A model generated the notes under the pieces. It saw nothing but the letters and a program-made list of their open reading frames with translations. It had not been told where the DNA came from and ran no database searches. From NCBI GenBank assembly GCA_000151295.1, contig GG745346.1, forward strand, positions 270,264 through 334,263: a stretch of 64,000 bases of DNA, in the 5' to 3' direction. Position numbers and translations under genes: made by a program. Source of the DNA: Allomyces macrogynus ATCC 38327 (lineage: Eukaryota > Blastocladiomycota > Blastocladiomycetes > Blastocladiales > Blastocladiaceae). Of this stretch, positions 1 through 11,900 are shown in pieces. Each line of letters starts with the position of its first letter. Within the stretch, counting starts at the first letter, position 1.

Positions 1-3000
1 GCGCAGGGCGTGGACCAGTCCGTGCTCGACGACGAGTTGGAGCGCGAATGGGAGGTACGAGATGAAGTAGACAACAAAGGCCAGCAGCGACTGCCGCATC
101 CAGTCGAGCACGATCGACCGGTCGTGCGGATTCGTCGATTCGCACATGCTCGACGGCGTTGGGGCCGTGCACGCGGCACCCATTTGGCTCGGAAAGTACC
201 AGGTCAGCATAAACGTGACGAGCAAGAACAGCCGAATCGCCACGAGCGAGAGCACGTTGGTCAGGTGGAAACCCGGATGCGCAAAGTAGAAGGTCAGCAG
301 CTGGTCCCAGGGCAGTTGCGTGCCGAGATAGTAGTGCTCGCGCGCAATCAGCTGCTCGGCCATGCCCGACCCGATCTTGGTCGTGAATTGCAAGATCGAC
401 CCGAATCCGAGATCCCGACCCTTGCCGCACTGCATGTACTCGGTGTGCACGATCTGGCCGCCGCGCATTTGCGCGTTCATGCCGGCGTAAATGTCCTCGT
501 TCAGGTGCAGGCCGCGCTGGCCCTTGGAGACACCGCCGCGCGTCGCCATAAAGGTGAAGTTGAAGGCGTCGGCGTGGCCATAGAACTAGCGTCGGTGCGA
601 GGTGGGGAGGGCGTTAGATTTTCGTTCGCGCGGCAGCAACGGCCCCATTCAAGAAGGCGAGAGGCGGGAGCTGCGTACCAGGCGCGACCGCAAATACGAC
701 ATGACGCGCTGCGTGAGCGTGCCAAACGTGTACTCCTTGCCCGCGGCGACGTTGCCGAGCAGTCTACCGGCAGCATGCACGCGGCCTTACATTAGTATCC
801 TTGGTTTGCACCCGTGCACGGCGGAAAACCAATTGAGAGAAGCGTACCCAATCGACTCGGAGAAAATAAACTCGCGCCCACCGACCATCGCCAACGTCGG
901 GTCCCCCCTTGCAAACTCGGCCAGGACCGACCGGATCTTGACGGCCTCCTCGAAGTAATGGTCCTGGTTCGCATCAATCAGCTGCAGGACCTCGCCGCGC
1001 TGGAACATGAGCGCCGTGTTCTGGTTATCGGCTTTCCCGTCGCCCAACGTCGGCGCGCCGGGTAACTCGATCCGGTAGAGCCGGTGACTCGCGGCCGCCG
1101 TACCCGACTCGGCACCGACGCGCGCGTCATCGTGCACTTCCGCGTCGTCCGGGTGAACGAGCAGGCACGCGAACCACTTGCCGTCGACGTGCTCGACGTA
1201 GGCGATGCGCAGCGTGCAGTGCGGAAACTGTGCGCGGACCGCGTCCACGTCGGCGCGCTCCGACTCGGACATGACCGCGTATCGCTGCATTGCGACAAGC
1301 AGCGTCAACTTGTCGTCCACCAACTGCGTCGCCGTCGGGGACGTAGGCGCTGCGCGAAACTCGGCCTCCGGATCCGTCGGTACCCACGCATCGACCACAC
1401 GCGCAGCCTCATTCGGGTCTTCGAGCTGCGCGAGCATCGTGAGCGCGGCGCGGGTACTGCATCATGCCGCGAATCGTGCGGTAAAGTGTCTGCGTGCGTG
1501 CCGACGCCCACATGCGCGTGCGCAGGACCGCGGCATCGGTGGGCGCGCGGAACCCGAGCATTTGCAGCGGCAAGTCGCCCGGCCCCGTGCCGTCGGTCTC
1601 GGGCTCAATCCCGACGTTGGCTTCAACGTCGCCCGAGTCGCCGTTGGCCGCGACGTACCGCGCCCAGTCATCCGGGAACAACGCCTGCAAATACGCCAGC
1701 TGCAGCATACTGCCGCGGTCGCCGTCGCGGACGAGTTCCCGCAGCGAGACGAGCGTCGCCTCGGCGTAGTGCGGGACGAGCACGGTCAGTGCCGGCACCG
1801 ACCGCACGGGCAGCGGCGCTGGGAGTTGCCGCATCGACAGCGACTGGCCAAAGAACCGCAGCCGCTGCACGGCCGCGTCCGACGCAACCGCAGCTGACGC
1901 GTCTTCTTGGCGGTCGAAAAAGTCGGGTCGGACGAGGTCCGAATCGGTGGGGGACCGCGTGTAGAGCATGGTGGCGCGGGCCGAGCGCGAGATCTGGTGA
2001 TCCGCGAAGAACGACTCGACGATGGCGTTCCACAGCGCGGCGACGTGCGTCATCGGTACGCGCGCAGCACCGGCGGCCATCGTCCCGAACGCCCGGGTGG
2101 TCGTCAAGATCTTAGCCCTTATCCGGTCGGGCAACCGCACAAACACGCCCTGCCACGGCCGGAAAATGCTCGCGCCGTCAACGACCGAGAGAGCGAACCC
2201 GGTGCACGCAGTCGCAATCGTGTACCACATGTAGGTGTCGAGGTGGAAGAACGTGTAGGTCAAGACCACGAGCAGCGCCGTCACGACCCACCCGTAAAGC
2301 TGGCACATGGCGAGCGGTGCCGGAATCGCCACACCGGCAGTCGGGACCGGAACGGGTACGTGGCACGCGTACTGCAGGACAATGCGCACAGGTTCGCCGA
2401 GCGGGAGCAGCAAGAAGAAGTAGCCTGTGATCAGCTTGAGCGCGAGAATCGTCGTCCAGAGCAGGACCGACGCGCGGCGCGTGCCCTGCGAGCCCGGTCG
2501 CGTCGCGCGCGGGGAAGAGCCATGCAGGACCGACTCGCGCGGGTACCGCGCGGTGAACGCCGGGTTGGCGTTGTTGAGCGACTCGCCGCGGACAGGGAAC
2601 ACGGGCGTTGCGACAGTTGCCGCGACCGTCGTCAACGAAACGGCCAGCTGCACAAGCGCGACCAGTTGCCGGATCGCGGACCCACCAAAAACGTAACGCA
2701 TCGGCCCGCCGCCGGTGCGCGCGCCGAGCCCACCCTCGACCGGTTTCGAGAGCAGCAGGTAAACCGCGTATGCCGCCGGCAGAATCAAATTAGCGGTCAA
2801 AAACAAGAGCGACCACGCGACTTTGGCCATCGCGCGCTTGACCACTTTTCGCGAACTGGGCAGGTAGCACGGCTCGATCGCGGCAACTGCGAGCAGCAGG
2901 AGCGCGACGGCAGCGCCGCCGAGGCCCGTCAGGAACAGCCGAGTCTCGGTGGGTGGTGCGGGGCCGAGGACGGGGGAGGGCGCGTTGCCGAGATGCGGTG

Positions 3001-4098
3001 GGAAAAACCCGTCGTAGATGACGGGCGGGACGAGCGTGATGAACGTGCCGAGATGCAACGCCCAGACACGCGCAAAGTTGACGACGAGGTGCGTGAACGT
3101 GCGCGATTCGTAAAAAGTCTTGCGTGCGAACTTGGACCAGTCGATCTACAAGTCGTTTGAGCAAAGTGAGAGCCGGATCAATCGAGAGCAGCAGCGCTAG
3201 CGTTCGTGACGCGTACCTGCGCAAGCAAGTCAAACTGGGACGCGGCCGGCTGAGACAGCAAGCGGTCGCCGTTCTTGGTCTTGAGACTCTTTTCCGTGAA
3301 GCAATTTGCCTTGGTCAGATCACATTCTCCACAGCACCCAAGACAACTCCAAAAACGCCAAAGATCACGCACCGCGAGCCAATCCGCGTCCCAAAACAAC
3401 TCGTTCCAATCATCGTACCCGACAATCTTGGTGTGATCGCGCTGCCGAAACTGGCCCGAGGGCTTCTTGGCCGCACTGGCGAGCAGCGTATACGCCGGGC
3501 GAATGACCGCCTCGAGAAACGGTGCCGCTGGCGCCGGTGCGCCCGGCACGGGTGGTGACGGCGCGCGGTCTCGTCGCAGCGCGAGGTGGAAGACGAGGCA
3601 CAGGTACTCGGGGCAGTATCGCAGATTCGAGGCCTCGCCCCAGATCAGCAGCCAGAGGGCCACGTCGGCGAGCTTGCGCGCGAGTCCCGCCTCAAGTTGG
3701 CCGGGCCGCAGCGAGGCGATCCACGCGTCGGGTTCCGGCCCCGGCGGCGCATCGTCAGCCGGTGTGGCAGGTGCGTTCGGGAACAGCGCCTGCGCCATGC
3801 CCGGCGCCTGCAGCCACTGCACGTAGTTGGAGTGGTCGCCCGAGACGTAGTCGGCGTGCACCGAATAAATGGCGCTGTCGGCTGAGAGTAGGCGCGACGC
3901 GCGCGACGCGATCAGGCGGTGCAGCAGGTGGAACTGGTTTCGCGCGCTGTCGGCCTGGAAGCCGAAGTGCGCTTGCAGCCGCTCGCACTCGGCCCAGAGC
4001 ACGGTGGCCCACGGCACGGGCGCGGACGCGAGGGGCAGCGGCGGGTCGTCGACGTGCGATGCAGCCATCGCCGGGGGCGGGGCCGGAGCGCGCGACAT
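1..4098 (-). CDS. FKS1: 1,3-beta-glucan synthase catalytic subunit, FKS family, 3' end outside window
   Basis: This is the plasma-membrane enzyme that polymerises UDP-glucose into cell-wall 1,3-beta-glucan. The N-terminal FKS1_dom1 region is clear (FGFQADSARNQF, SRASR, HADYVSGDHSNY, LIWGEASNLRYCPEYLC). Hydrophobic segments follow, then the glucan synthase core (LVPHYAEA, RTRMWASARTQTLYRT, LGDGKADNQN, QLIDANQDHYFEEA, LNEDIYAGMNA, CGKGRDLGFGSI, YYLGTQLPWDQ). The exons I derive are 3217-4098, 848-3145, 679-763 and 1-585. The introns of 71, 84 and 93 nt all begin GTACGC and end AG. Start 4098 (MSRAP) is a choice; Met codons at 4233 and 4068 are alternatives. The long exon needs one base removed near 1445 to stay in frame and to reach the phase required by the next intron. 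The motifs are fungal rather than plant callose synthase. The gene is truncated by the window edge. Confidence 0.93.
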
Positions 4099-4680
4099 GA
4101 GTGGCGGCGCTGCAGGGGACGCGAGCAGAGTCGAGGGGCGGAACGCGGGCACGAGCACGGTTGCGCGAACGCGATGGTCGAGTGCGGCCGCAAGGTGTAC
4201 GCGAGCAAGGGCGCGGCGTGGTCGAGCGCGCACCTGCGCGCGTCACGGTCGTCGACGTGGGCGTGGACGCGGCGCCTTGGGCTCGAGCGAGCAACAGCGC
4301 ACTTGCAGACACGAGCAACAGCGCACTTGCAGATGCGAGCGCGCAGCGAAACGGGAGAGCGCGCGGCCGCGGCGCCTATGCGCGTCGTCGGCGGGGCGCG
4401 GCGCGCACGCGTGGCCGGCCATTGGCACTCGAGTCGTCGTGGTCGTGGTCGCGGTGTTGGTTTCACAGTCTTCACGCCGTGTCGTGTCTCGGCGCCCGCC
4501 ATGATGTCTCGGCGGCGCGCGACCGGCTGCGGGAAGTGCGACCGCGTGGTTCCACAGTCGGGGGCGGTCTTGGCGGCGACGCGCTACGCGCCGTTGTCGG
4601 GTTTGAACGTCGGGCTCGCAGAGCGACGCGATGAGGCAGCGCGGTTTGCGTCACGCCGCGCCACGTCACTCGGCACTTGA
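4099..4680. other. GC-rich 5' flank of the glucan synthase gene
   Basis: Apart from the 24-bp direct repeat, no gene is recognisable. Open frames on both strands are Arg/Ala-rich and look like by-products of high GC. The stretch presumably holds the FKS promoter; no clear TATA element was seen. Confidence 0.5.
4288..4335. repeat. Two-copy 24-bp direct repeat
   Basis: Two adjacent 24-bp units, 4288-4311 and 4312-4335, match at about 22 of 24 positions. They lie in the GC-rich 5' flank of the glucan synthase gene. No function can be assigned. Confidence 0.8.
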
Positions 4681-5425
4681 GGCATCCAGCTTGACCTGCA
4701 TGTTCTGTGCAAACGGCACCACACAAGCACGAACGAGAGATCACCCTCAATCGTCATCTTGAGCACGGCCAACATGGGCGGCAAATGGCCGTTGAGCTCC
4801 GACAGGAAAGAGAATGTGGTGCTCAATGGCACCGATTCCCACCACCAGTTCGAGGAGCGCCACGGTGAATGGGGTGAAAACGACTTCAGCATTCTGCTGT
4901 GCAAGGCGCAGTCTATGCACTGTGAGCGATTGGACCGACACAGGGCACAAGAACCACGGGCGATAATCATTGCCCCCAATGGTGACAGAATGGCACTCTC
5001 GCAGGACAGGAATAGGTGCAAGATCGCAGTGGTGCAAGCGTGCACGCTTGAGCTGCCCAAGCGGCACTGAGAGCGTCGACCAGAACCAAGACAGCGACCC
5101 GCTCTGCTATCGGGTCATACGCAACGCGGTCGTGGGTCCGTTTCGTGAGCCCCAAATACACGTACTTTTGCATCATCATGTTTCAACGCGTCACGAACAC
5201 AGTTTCCGTTGGCCTTGGCGGATCACAATCGCAATTTTGCAATACTCCCAGGTGACGTGACAAAGGCTTGGTGGCCAGACTGCGGTCTCGCAGAAGAGCG
5301 CGGATTGTGGGCGCGAAGAGGGTGGAGGATACGACAGTGATTCTCACGAGCGCCATGGGCGCAATCGATTCGTCCGTATCAGTGCGCAGAACCCAGTACC
5401 GATCAGAGCGCCCTGAGTAGCTCAT
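4681..5425 (-). pseudogene. F-box-like/LRR family relic
   Basis: Two separated family signatures survive in different frames. Near 5250-5425 a segment reads SSTLFAPTIRALLRDR, matching the family N-terminal FFAPAIRVALRDR block. Near 4740-4800 a segment reads LNGHLPPMLAVLKMTIEG, matching the central L-x-LPPTLAVLKI block. The C-terminal LRRs are missing, and several frameshifts and stops separate the pieces. It is the most decayed copy of the family found in the window, and it lies on the same strand as the neighbouring copies. Confidence 0.6.
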
Positions 5426-6125
5426 ACGGAAGAAACTTGATTGGCGAGCGCATTGTTGGTTGTTGCAACTCTATTGTTGTAATTTGAATGGCGTCATCCT
5501 GCTGCCCGTTCTGTCGCTGCTGTTGCTTGAGTGCGGGTGCAAGATGCGCACAGCATGGTCCATAGTGACAGGAGCTGGACGTTCAAAGAGGCAAGGTGGC
5601 GGATGGCCCTAAATCTTAATGTGATCGACAAACGTAACGGAAGAGGAGTGGATGTAAAGTTGGCGACCATGACCTATCTATCGCTTCTTAGGCAGGGCGT
5701 GGACCCGGCCTGACATGATCCTGCGCCTGACATGGTGCATCGGCCTCGGCGCCCCAGACAACGACAGCGCGTGGTGGTGGGGCGAGCAGTGGAACCATGT
5801 TGTTGAATCAGATGATGGGTTGGCGATGGTTTTGTAAGGCTGTATTTGCATTAGTGCACGAGCGTCACGCATGAAGCCGTATTCGCTGGGTCTGTGCAAA
5901 GAACCCAAGAACAAGACGCAGTAAAAACAATGGCACAGAAGAATATTGACTGGCGTAGAGCGCCGCGGAACGGAGAAACAAAAGGGGAGTGGTGTCATCA
6001 TTCACGAAGTCGCGACGGACACCACAAAGCTACAATGCCCATCGCTTTCATGTCGTTTGATCTCGCCTGCAAGCAGTGTTCGACCACAATCCGTCCTTCC
6101 AACTGTCGAATCGTGGGTTCTCCAA
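5426..6125. other. Intergenic stretch, no gene seen
   Basis: This 700-nt stretch separates an LRR relic from the 3' end of an intact LRR gene. Short frames on both strands show no family similarity. Nothing else is recognisable. Confidence 0.5.
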
Positions 6126-7973
6126 TCACAAATGCAATGCCGTCAGCGCCTGGTGCACCTTAACCGACATCCTCTTGCACTTGGTGTACACCATCAACCT
6201 CGGCAGGCCCGTGGCGCGCCACGTACCCGCGCGCTGGCGCATCGCCAGCAAGTGTAAGCCTGCGTCGTCGTCGAGGTTGCACTCATTGACGTTGAGCTCG
6301 CGCAGCGTGGCCGGAAGCGCTTCAATCCAGCGCGTTGCGTTCCCCAGCATTGAATTATTCGCGGCGACAAGCACGTGCAGCGATGGCGGAAATGAGGCTG
6401 GGAGCGCCTCAAGCTTGTTGGTATCGAGGCTCAATTTCCGCAAACCGGCGGGCAGTTGTGGCCAGAGTACGTCCAAGTCGCGCATGGTGAGTTTGTTGTG
6501 CGAAAGGTTGAGCGACCGCAGCGACGGCGGCAAGCTCCACATTGGCATTGTCAAGGAAACGTCCGTGGCAACGATGCGGCTTGGCAGGCACCACATGATG
6601 GTCAGCGATGTGAGCGACGGGAAGTGCAAGTCGAGGCGACCGAGCGACGAGAGACGGAACGTCTCATTGAGCAATGATTCGTCAAAATCGGCTTTCGTGG
6701 CAGGGTACGGGACCGTGCCATAGATGTCAATTGACTGCAAGGTTGGGGACGCAAAGCGCGGCATGACTCGCGCAACGACTCGGTCGGGCCAAGCTGGCAG
6801 ATTGGCAAAGAGCGACCGTTGTGGGACTGGCACAACACCAAGCAGGTCGAGAACAAACGTCGCGTACTCGGTCGAGTCTGTGCCCACGCCCAGATACACG
6901 TCGGGCACGTTGAGCGAGAGGTCCTGGACGGGCAGGTCGCGCGCTTGCCGCAAAAGTGACACATCGTCAACTGGGTTGCTGAGGTCGGCAAAGACGGACA
7001 ACAAGAGTGAACGCAACAGCCTCTTACCCGCCGCTTGGGCTAAGGCCAGACCGTTCACCACCTGGACAACATCGGTCACACGAAACAGAAGCTCGTGATG
7101 CAAGACCGTCAGGTGCATCAACTGGGCGAGCGCCCGCGAAAGCGCTGCACCACACTGCTCGCTCAAAGGCTCAGGCTCAAAGTGCAGGGATTCAATCTTG
7201 AGCACGGCGAGAGTGGACGGCAAAAAGTCGCACAATTCCATCATTATTTGGCTGTTAAAACTGGCTGATCGCAACGTCAGCTCGCGCAGCGTCGGAAACT
7301 TAGAAGAAACCATGGAGAGCTGGTCACGCGACAGGCAACAGTCGTTCAACGAGAGCGAATGGACTGATGATGGGCAATCCGGCCACGGTCCACGATCGTC
7401 GCCCAGGAGAGCGAGATAACGGCATGCCGGTGGAACAGGAACAATCGCAAGGTCACGAACTCTGATTTGCCCATGGGCAAGCTGATGAAGTGGCACAAAA
7501 ATGGTCGACCAGAACCGCAATGACAGCAAACAATCGCCATTGTCACTTGCAGGGACAAGGTCATGAGTGCGGTCGTGGCGCGATGGCAGCACAAGGAACA
7601 AGGAGCGCAAGGTTGCATTATCGCCAAGGAGAGCAACGTATTGGCCTGGCTTGGGCAAATTATAGCCGACATCTTGCCAAGCATCCAGTTGCACGAGAGC
7701 GATCGGCTCTGCAGTGCGGAGTCGGTCACGCACTGCTACGTGGATTGCTGGTGCAAAAAATGCCGGAGACGCAATGGCAAAACGCAGGAGCGCCTCCCGC
7801 GATTCTGACAACCATGTTTGCGCGCGCAAGACCCAGAAGCAGAGGTGTTCGAGCACGTCGTAGGGCAACAACTCGATGAGTGACCTTGGCGTCGATTGGC
7901 GCAGCATGACAGGCAGCATCATGTCGTCGGCAGAGGGTGAGCGAGCATCAGCTGGGGCCTTACTTTGCCACAT
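6126..7973 (-). CDS. F-box-like leucine-rich repeat protein, subfamily A, intact
   Basis: A single-exon open frame of 615 residues; Met at 7922 is an alternative start. Residues about 30-75 form an F-box-like helix block (LIELLPYDVLEHLCFWVL, then LLRFAIASPAFFAPAI). The centre is Leu-rich, with LPSTLAVLKIESL and the conserved LTVLHHELLFRVTDVV motif followed by NGLALAQAAGK. The C-terminal third is a run of LRRs (SLRSLNLSHNKLTMRDLDVL, GLRKLSLDTNKLEALP, TLRELNVNECNLDDDAG). No signal peptide or membrane segment is evident. By analogy with F-box/LRR proteins it could be a substrate receptor of an SCF ubiquitin ligase; that is inference, and the F-box match is weak. It is the only intact member of its subfamily here and a likely parent of the decayed copies at 8.5-17 and 46-48 kb. 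Confidence 0.88.
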   Translation of the reverse strand: MWQSKAPADARSPSADDMMLPVMLRQSTPRSLIELLPYDVLEHLCFWVLRAQTWLSESREALLRFAIASPAFFAPAIHVAVRDRLRTAEPIALVQLDAWQDVGYNLPKPGQYVALLGDNATLRSLFLVLPSRHDRTHDLVPASDNGDCLLSLRFWSTIFVPLHQLAHGQIRVRDLAIVPVPPACRYLALLGDDRGPWPDCPSSVHSLSLNDCCLSRDQLSMVSSKFPTLRELTLRSASFNSQIMMELCDFLPSTLAVLKIESLHFEPEPLSEQCGAALSRALAQLMHLTVLHHELLFRVTDVVQVVNGLALAQAAGKRLLRSLLLSVFADLSNPVDDVSLLRQARDLPVQDLSLNVPDVYLGVGTDSTEYATFVLDLLGVVPVPQRSLFANLPAWPDRVVARVMPRFASPTLQSIDIYGTVPYPATKADFDESLLNETFRLSSLGRLDLHFPSLTSLTIMWCLPSRIVATDVSLTMPMWSLPPSLRSLNLSHNKLTMRDLDVLWPQLPAGLRKLSLDTNKLEALPASFPPSLHVLVAANNSMLGNATRWIEALPATLRELNVNECNLDDDAGLHLLAMRQRAGTWRATGLPRLMVYTKCKRMSVKVHQALTALHL

Positions 7974-8489
7974 CTCTTTGCAAGCTTGCAGTTGCTGAAT
8001 GCGTCGAGTTGGGTCGCAGCTAGAGAGATAGGCAAATGTGGATGCCCGTTCTGCTGCCAGAGGCAGGACTTTTGCTTGTGTGTGGCAGTGGTGGATGATT
8101 GGCTGTCGACGTCCAACGTTTCGACTTCAGGAAAGCTTTAGTATAATATCCCTGCCGTTTTTCTTCGAACTGCGATTGTGAACGCAAAGAATTTCACGAC
8201 AATGGGCACATTCGCAAACAGAACCAGCAACAAAATGTCGCAAACATGACCATGCTCCGCACGAAGACACTCCAGCACCGTGCCAAAATGACAATGGGCA
8301 ACAGCGCGCCAAACCAGCAGGTCACCTCCCCAAATTGATCGATGCGCGCAAGGGATAAACTGTGGCATTGGCGGTGGCTGGAGGCACAGTTCAATCAAGC
8401 ACGGGAATGAGGCGCCCGGAGGTGTGCGCAGGCCTGCTGACATGAGTGGCCCGACGGCCGCGACGTCGCGCGTTGTAAGCATGGCTTCG
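7974..8489. other. Spacer between LRR copies
   Basis: This holds the upstream region of the intact LRR gene and the 3' boundary of the next, decayed copy. That copy appears to lose its C-terminal LRR block here. No independent gene is recognisable. Confidence 0.45.
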
Positions 8490-9984
8490 TCAAGCGAGAG
8501 ATAGCAGCGTCCGTGGGAGAGCCCACGTCGGCTGGTTGGCGTCGTCGATAGCCCTGGTGGGCGGCAGACACGGCGTTGTCGTGAGCGACGTGAGCGTCGG
8601 AAAGAGCGCATCAAGGCGACCAAGTGATGAAAACCGGAAGGACCACTGCAGAAACGACTCATCAAACTCGGAATTATGAATGTCGAGGGGGCGATGGCCA
8701 ATGATGTGCAACGACTGCAATGTTGGGGAGGCGAGTCGGAGCATGACTTTTTCAACCACTTGGTCTGGCCATGACGACGCAGTGAGGTGAAACGATCGCA
8801 GTGGTACTGGCAAGAGGTTAAGCAGATCCACAAAATGTAAAGGCCTCCTAAAACCTGATCTGGTCGTAACCAGCACTTACTCGGAGCGAGAAGTCATGAA
8901 TGCACACTTCACGCGCTTGTTGCATGAGTGGTACAGAGCGTGGGAGGCTTTCGAAGATGACTGCCAGCAATAACGACTGCATTGGCACCGTCCTACCCGC
9001 TGCTTGCGCCAGAGCAAGGCCATTCAATAGGTGCACGGCACCGTATGCATGGACATGGAGCGCAAAGGACAGCACCGTCAAATGCAGCAACTGAGAGAGT
9101 GCCTGTGACAACACTTGGTTGCACCACTCACTCAGAGCGGATAAAAAGGACGAAATTCGAGACTGGTAGTCGATTCTGAGCGCGGTCAGAGTGGAGGGCA
9201 AATTGTCAAGCAGATCTGACAGACAGCATGTCATCTTCAATCCTCTTCCAACTCACTGTCAGCTCGCTCAACGCTGCAGAACACGAGACGACGAGTTTCG
9301 GCAAAGTGCAATCCCAAATGGAACCCCCCCCCCCCCCAACAACTTCAGCGACCGGACAGATGGCGGGCACACAGGCCATGGGTCGGTATATTCGCCCTCC
9401 AGAGTAAGCTGACGGCACATGGGTGGGATCAGTACGCCGGCATTATCATCTGCTTCATTGTTGGTGCGCCAAAGCCAATACAGCACAGGAATAGTCATCC
9501 AACGCCACCACGGATCATTTCGACCTCCATGCACAAGCGATTAACGCATGCGGTTGCTGCGTCACGGCAGCATGAGAAGCGAAAGTTGTATTGTGGTGGT
9601 CCCACTCACAATGACATATCGTCCTGGCAACAGTGCGCCCATGCCCGACAGGCGCAGAACGTTGTCCGTCCCCGCGTGCCAATCATTCCAACTGTCGAGT
9701 ACCACAAACTGGTTCAATTCGGAATCCTGCTCGCGCAGCGCCGCCTGGACGGCTGGTGCAAACAGCATTGACGACATGAGCGCAAAGGACAAATGCGTCG
9801 TATGCGAACCCCACGTCACGTTTTCCACACGCAAGATCCGATGAAAGAGGGTCTCAATCACGTCGTAGGGCAATCGTTCAATTGACGCGCGTGGAGCCGC
9901 TTGGATCAAACTGGCAGACAGCATGGTGTCGTCGCCAGTCGGTGCAAAAGATCTTCCAGTGCTTGGATGCTCGGAAATCATCAT
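8490..9984 (-). pseudogene. F-box-like/LRR subfamily A pseudogene, C-terminus missing
   Basis: From the 5' side, an intact-looking N-terminus (ASIERLPYDVIETLFHRIL, SSMLFAPAVQAALRE) is followed by pieces in other frames: 9268-9534, 8848-9240 (LPSTLTALRI, NGLALAQAAGR) and 8490-8876 (LPVPLRSFHL, RLASPTLQSL, SLGRLDALFPTLTSL). At least three frame changes separate them. A 14-base poly-C run at 9324-9337 lies inside one of the broken segments. The coding match stops near 8490, so the terminal LRRs seen in the intact homologue are absent. The start near 9984 (MMISEHP) is a choice. Confidence 0.85.
9324..9337. repeat. Poly-C run, 14 nt
   Basis: An uninterrupted run of 14 C inside a decayed LRR copy. 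Its true length is uncertain because homopolymers are prone to sequencing error and slippage. Confidence 0.9.
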
Positions 9985-10496
9985 GAGTCCTTGAAAGTGT
10001 TGAATGCGTCGAGTTGGGCGTAGAGCCGACGTGATGGTGCATGTGGAGCAGTGAGGGCGTCGAGCCGCTGCAGTGGTGCTGCTGTTGTTTGCATCAGCAA
10101 CTTGCGTTTGGTCGTTGGATGGGATCTCTTGTGACACAACGATGCCAATGCGACAAGACTCTTCGTCACATTCCATCAGCGCCAACAGTACGCTCTATCT
10201 CACACAACGTTTCGCTGCAGCTCAGGAGACCGCATGTTATCAGCGTTCCGACCCATGCCTTTCTTTGCCCACCAGCACACGCGCCAAAAATGGTGACTCG
10301 TAGCCGCTCCTCCCCTGCGCACACTGCACGGTTTCGGAAAACCGGCTAATCGCCAAAAAAAAAATAACATACATTATCCAGTCTGTGCATCGTCCATGCA
10401 AAACTGCCATGTCGTGATCAAAAGCGAGTTCCTGCGCGATCACAGCTCCTTAAGTTCAACCCGCCGCATTCGCGCGCGCTGAAGCATCGAAGTCAT
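9985..10496. other. Spacer between LRR pseudogenes
   Basis: An A/T-richer stretch between two decayed copies, including an A-run near 10356-10364. No coding similarity was recognised. Confidence 0.45.
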
Positions 10497-11900
10497 TCAT
10501 AATTGTTCTGCCTGCGACGCTCGCCGCACATCCAGCGCAAACCAATTCCCAATTTCGTGCACGTTCAACTTGTCTTCCCCCATCAAGATCCGCGAGCCCA
10601 ACCGTCGGCGCATCTCCAGTAAGCGCCGTCCTGTATCATTGTTGAGACGGCACCCATCAACGCAAATCAGCCGCAGCGTCGACGGCAGCGCGTCGATCCA
10701 GCGCGTTGCATCGTCAAGGTTTTCATTGTACGCGACCGATAAAACGCACAGTCCGGGTGGAAACGAGAGTGGGAGGGCCGTGATCAAGTTGGTGTCAAGG
10801 CACAGCTTGTACAGGCCCGACGACAAGTGCTCCCAAATGAGTTCATCGTCGCGCGTCGTAATAATGCTGTTCGGGAGTCAAAGTAAGCGGAGCGAGGAAG
10901 GCAGTGTCCATCCCGAACTGTCCGTGACGGGCGGTAAGCATGGCGTGAACGTAAGCGACATAAGAGCTGGGGAATGCTGATCGAGAAAGCCAAGTGGCAA
11001 AAGCCAGAACGACGATTGCAAAAACGCCTCCTCAAATTCGAAGCCATCCATTCCGGGTGGGATAGGGCCAGCGACGCGCAGCGATTGCAACGTCGGAGAC
11101 GCGAACCGCGGCACGGGCAAATTGTTGGCCAGACTGCAGAGGTGGGACGCGTCCTCGTCCATGTCCGTGCTCGAATCAACATGACCATCCAGTTGGAACG
11201 AAAAGTCGTGGATGCGCAGTTCGCGTGACTGGGGCACGACCGGAAAATCAATCGACAGCGCGTCAACATTAGCATGAACATACAGCACAACAGATCGCAT
11301 CATCGCTTTGCCCGCCGCCTGCGCCAGAGCCAGGCAGTTCAACGCGCGCACCATATCGTTTGGACTGAACAGGAGCCGAGAGTCCAACACGGTCAGGTCC
11401 ATCAATCGAGTAATAGCCCGTGACAATGCCATGCTGCTTTGCACGTCAAAGGGGGGCAGCACCTTGTGCCGCTGATCGATCGTGCTCGATCGTGAACGTG
11501 GATAAGGTGGACGGCAACTGATCAAGCAGGTCCGTCAGTGTGACACCGTGAACGTCCACCCGCTTCACCTTCAAATCGCGTATAGCCGGGGGGTACGAAG
11601 CAATGACCGTCTGCAGTAAGGTCCAAGAGACGTAGAATTTGACCAGCGAGAGCGATTGGACGGATTGTGGGCACACTGGCCACGGCTCGTTGTACTGGCC
11701 CACAATCATGAGCCAGCGGCACGCTGGAGGGACCGACACTATGTCCAAGTTGAAACTGTAGATGGTGGCATGCTTAAGTTGACGTTGCGGGACAGCAATC
11801 GTCGTCCAATAGCGCAGAGCCGCATCGCGACTGCCCTGGATATCATGCTTAAGCACACGGTCGCTGCGCCGCGGCAGCACGAGAAATGAGCAGCCGAAAG
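10497..11900 (-). pseudogene. F-box-like/LRR subfamily A pseudogene, N-terminus missing
   Basis: The F-box-like start is absent. The remaining blocks sit in successive frames: 11446-11900 (VPPACRWLMIVG, CPQSVQSLSLV, LDQLPSTLSTFTI), 10878-11525 (LNCLALAQAAGK, RFASPTLQSL, LPSSLRLL) and 10497-10826 (GLYKLCLDTNLITALP, DALPSTLRLICVDGC). Frame changes lie near 11470-11500 and 10870. Its C-terminal sequence resembles the copy at 15.1-16.8 kb more closely than the intact gene at 6.1-8.0 kb, so these two decayed copies probably share a recent parent. Confidence 0.85.

Noticed and set aside
1907..3160. A 417-codon plus-strand open frame, and a 261-codon one at 10-795
   Set aside because: Both are antisense to conserved glucan synthase exons and have Arg-rich, domain-free translations.
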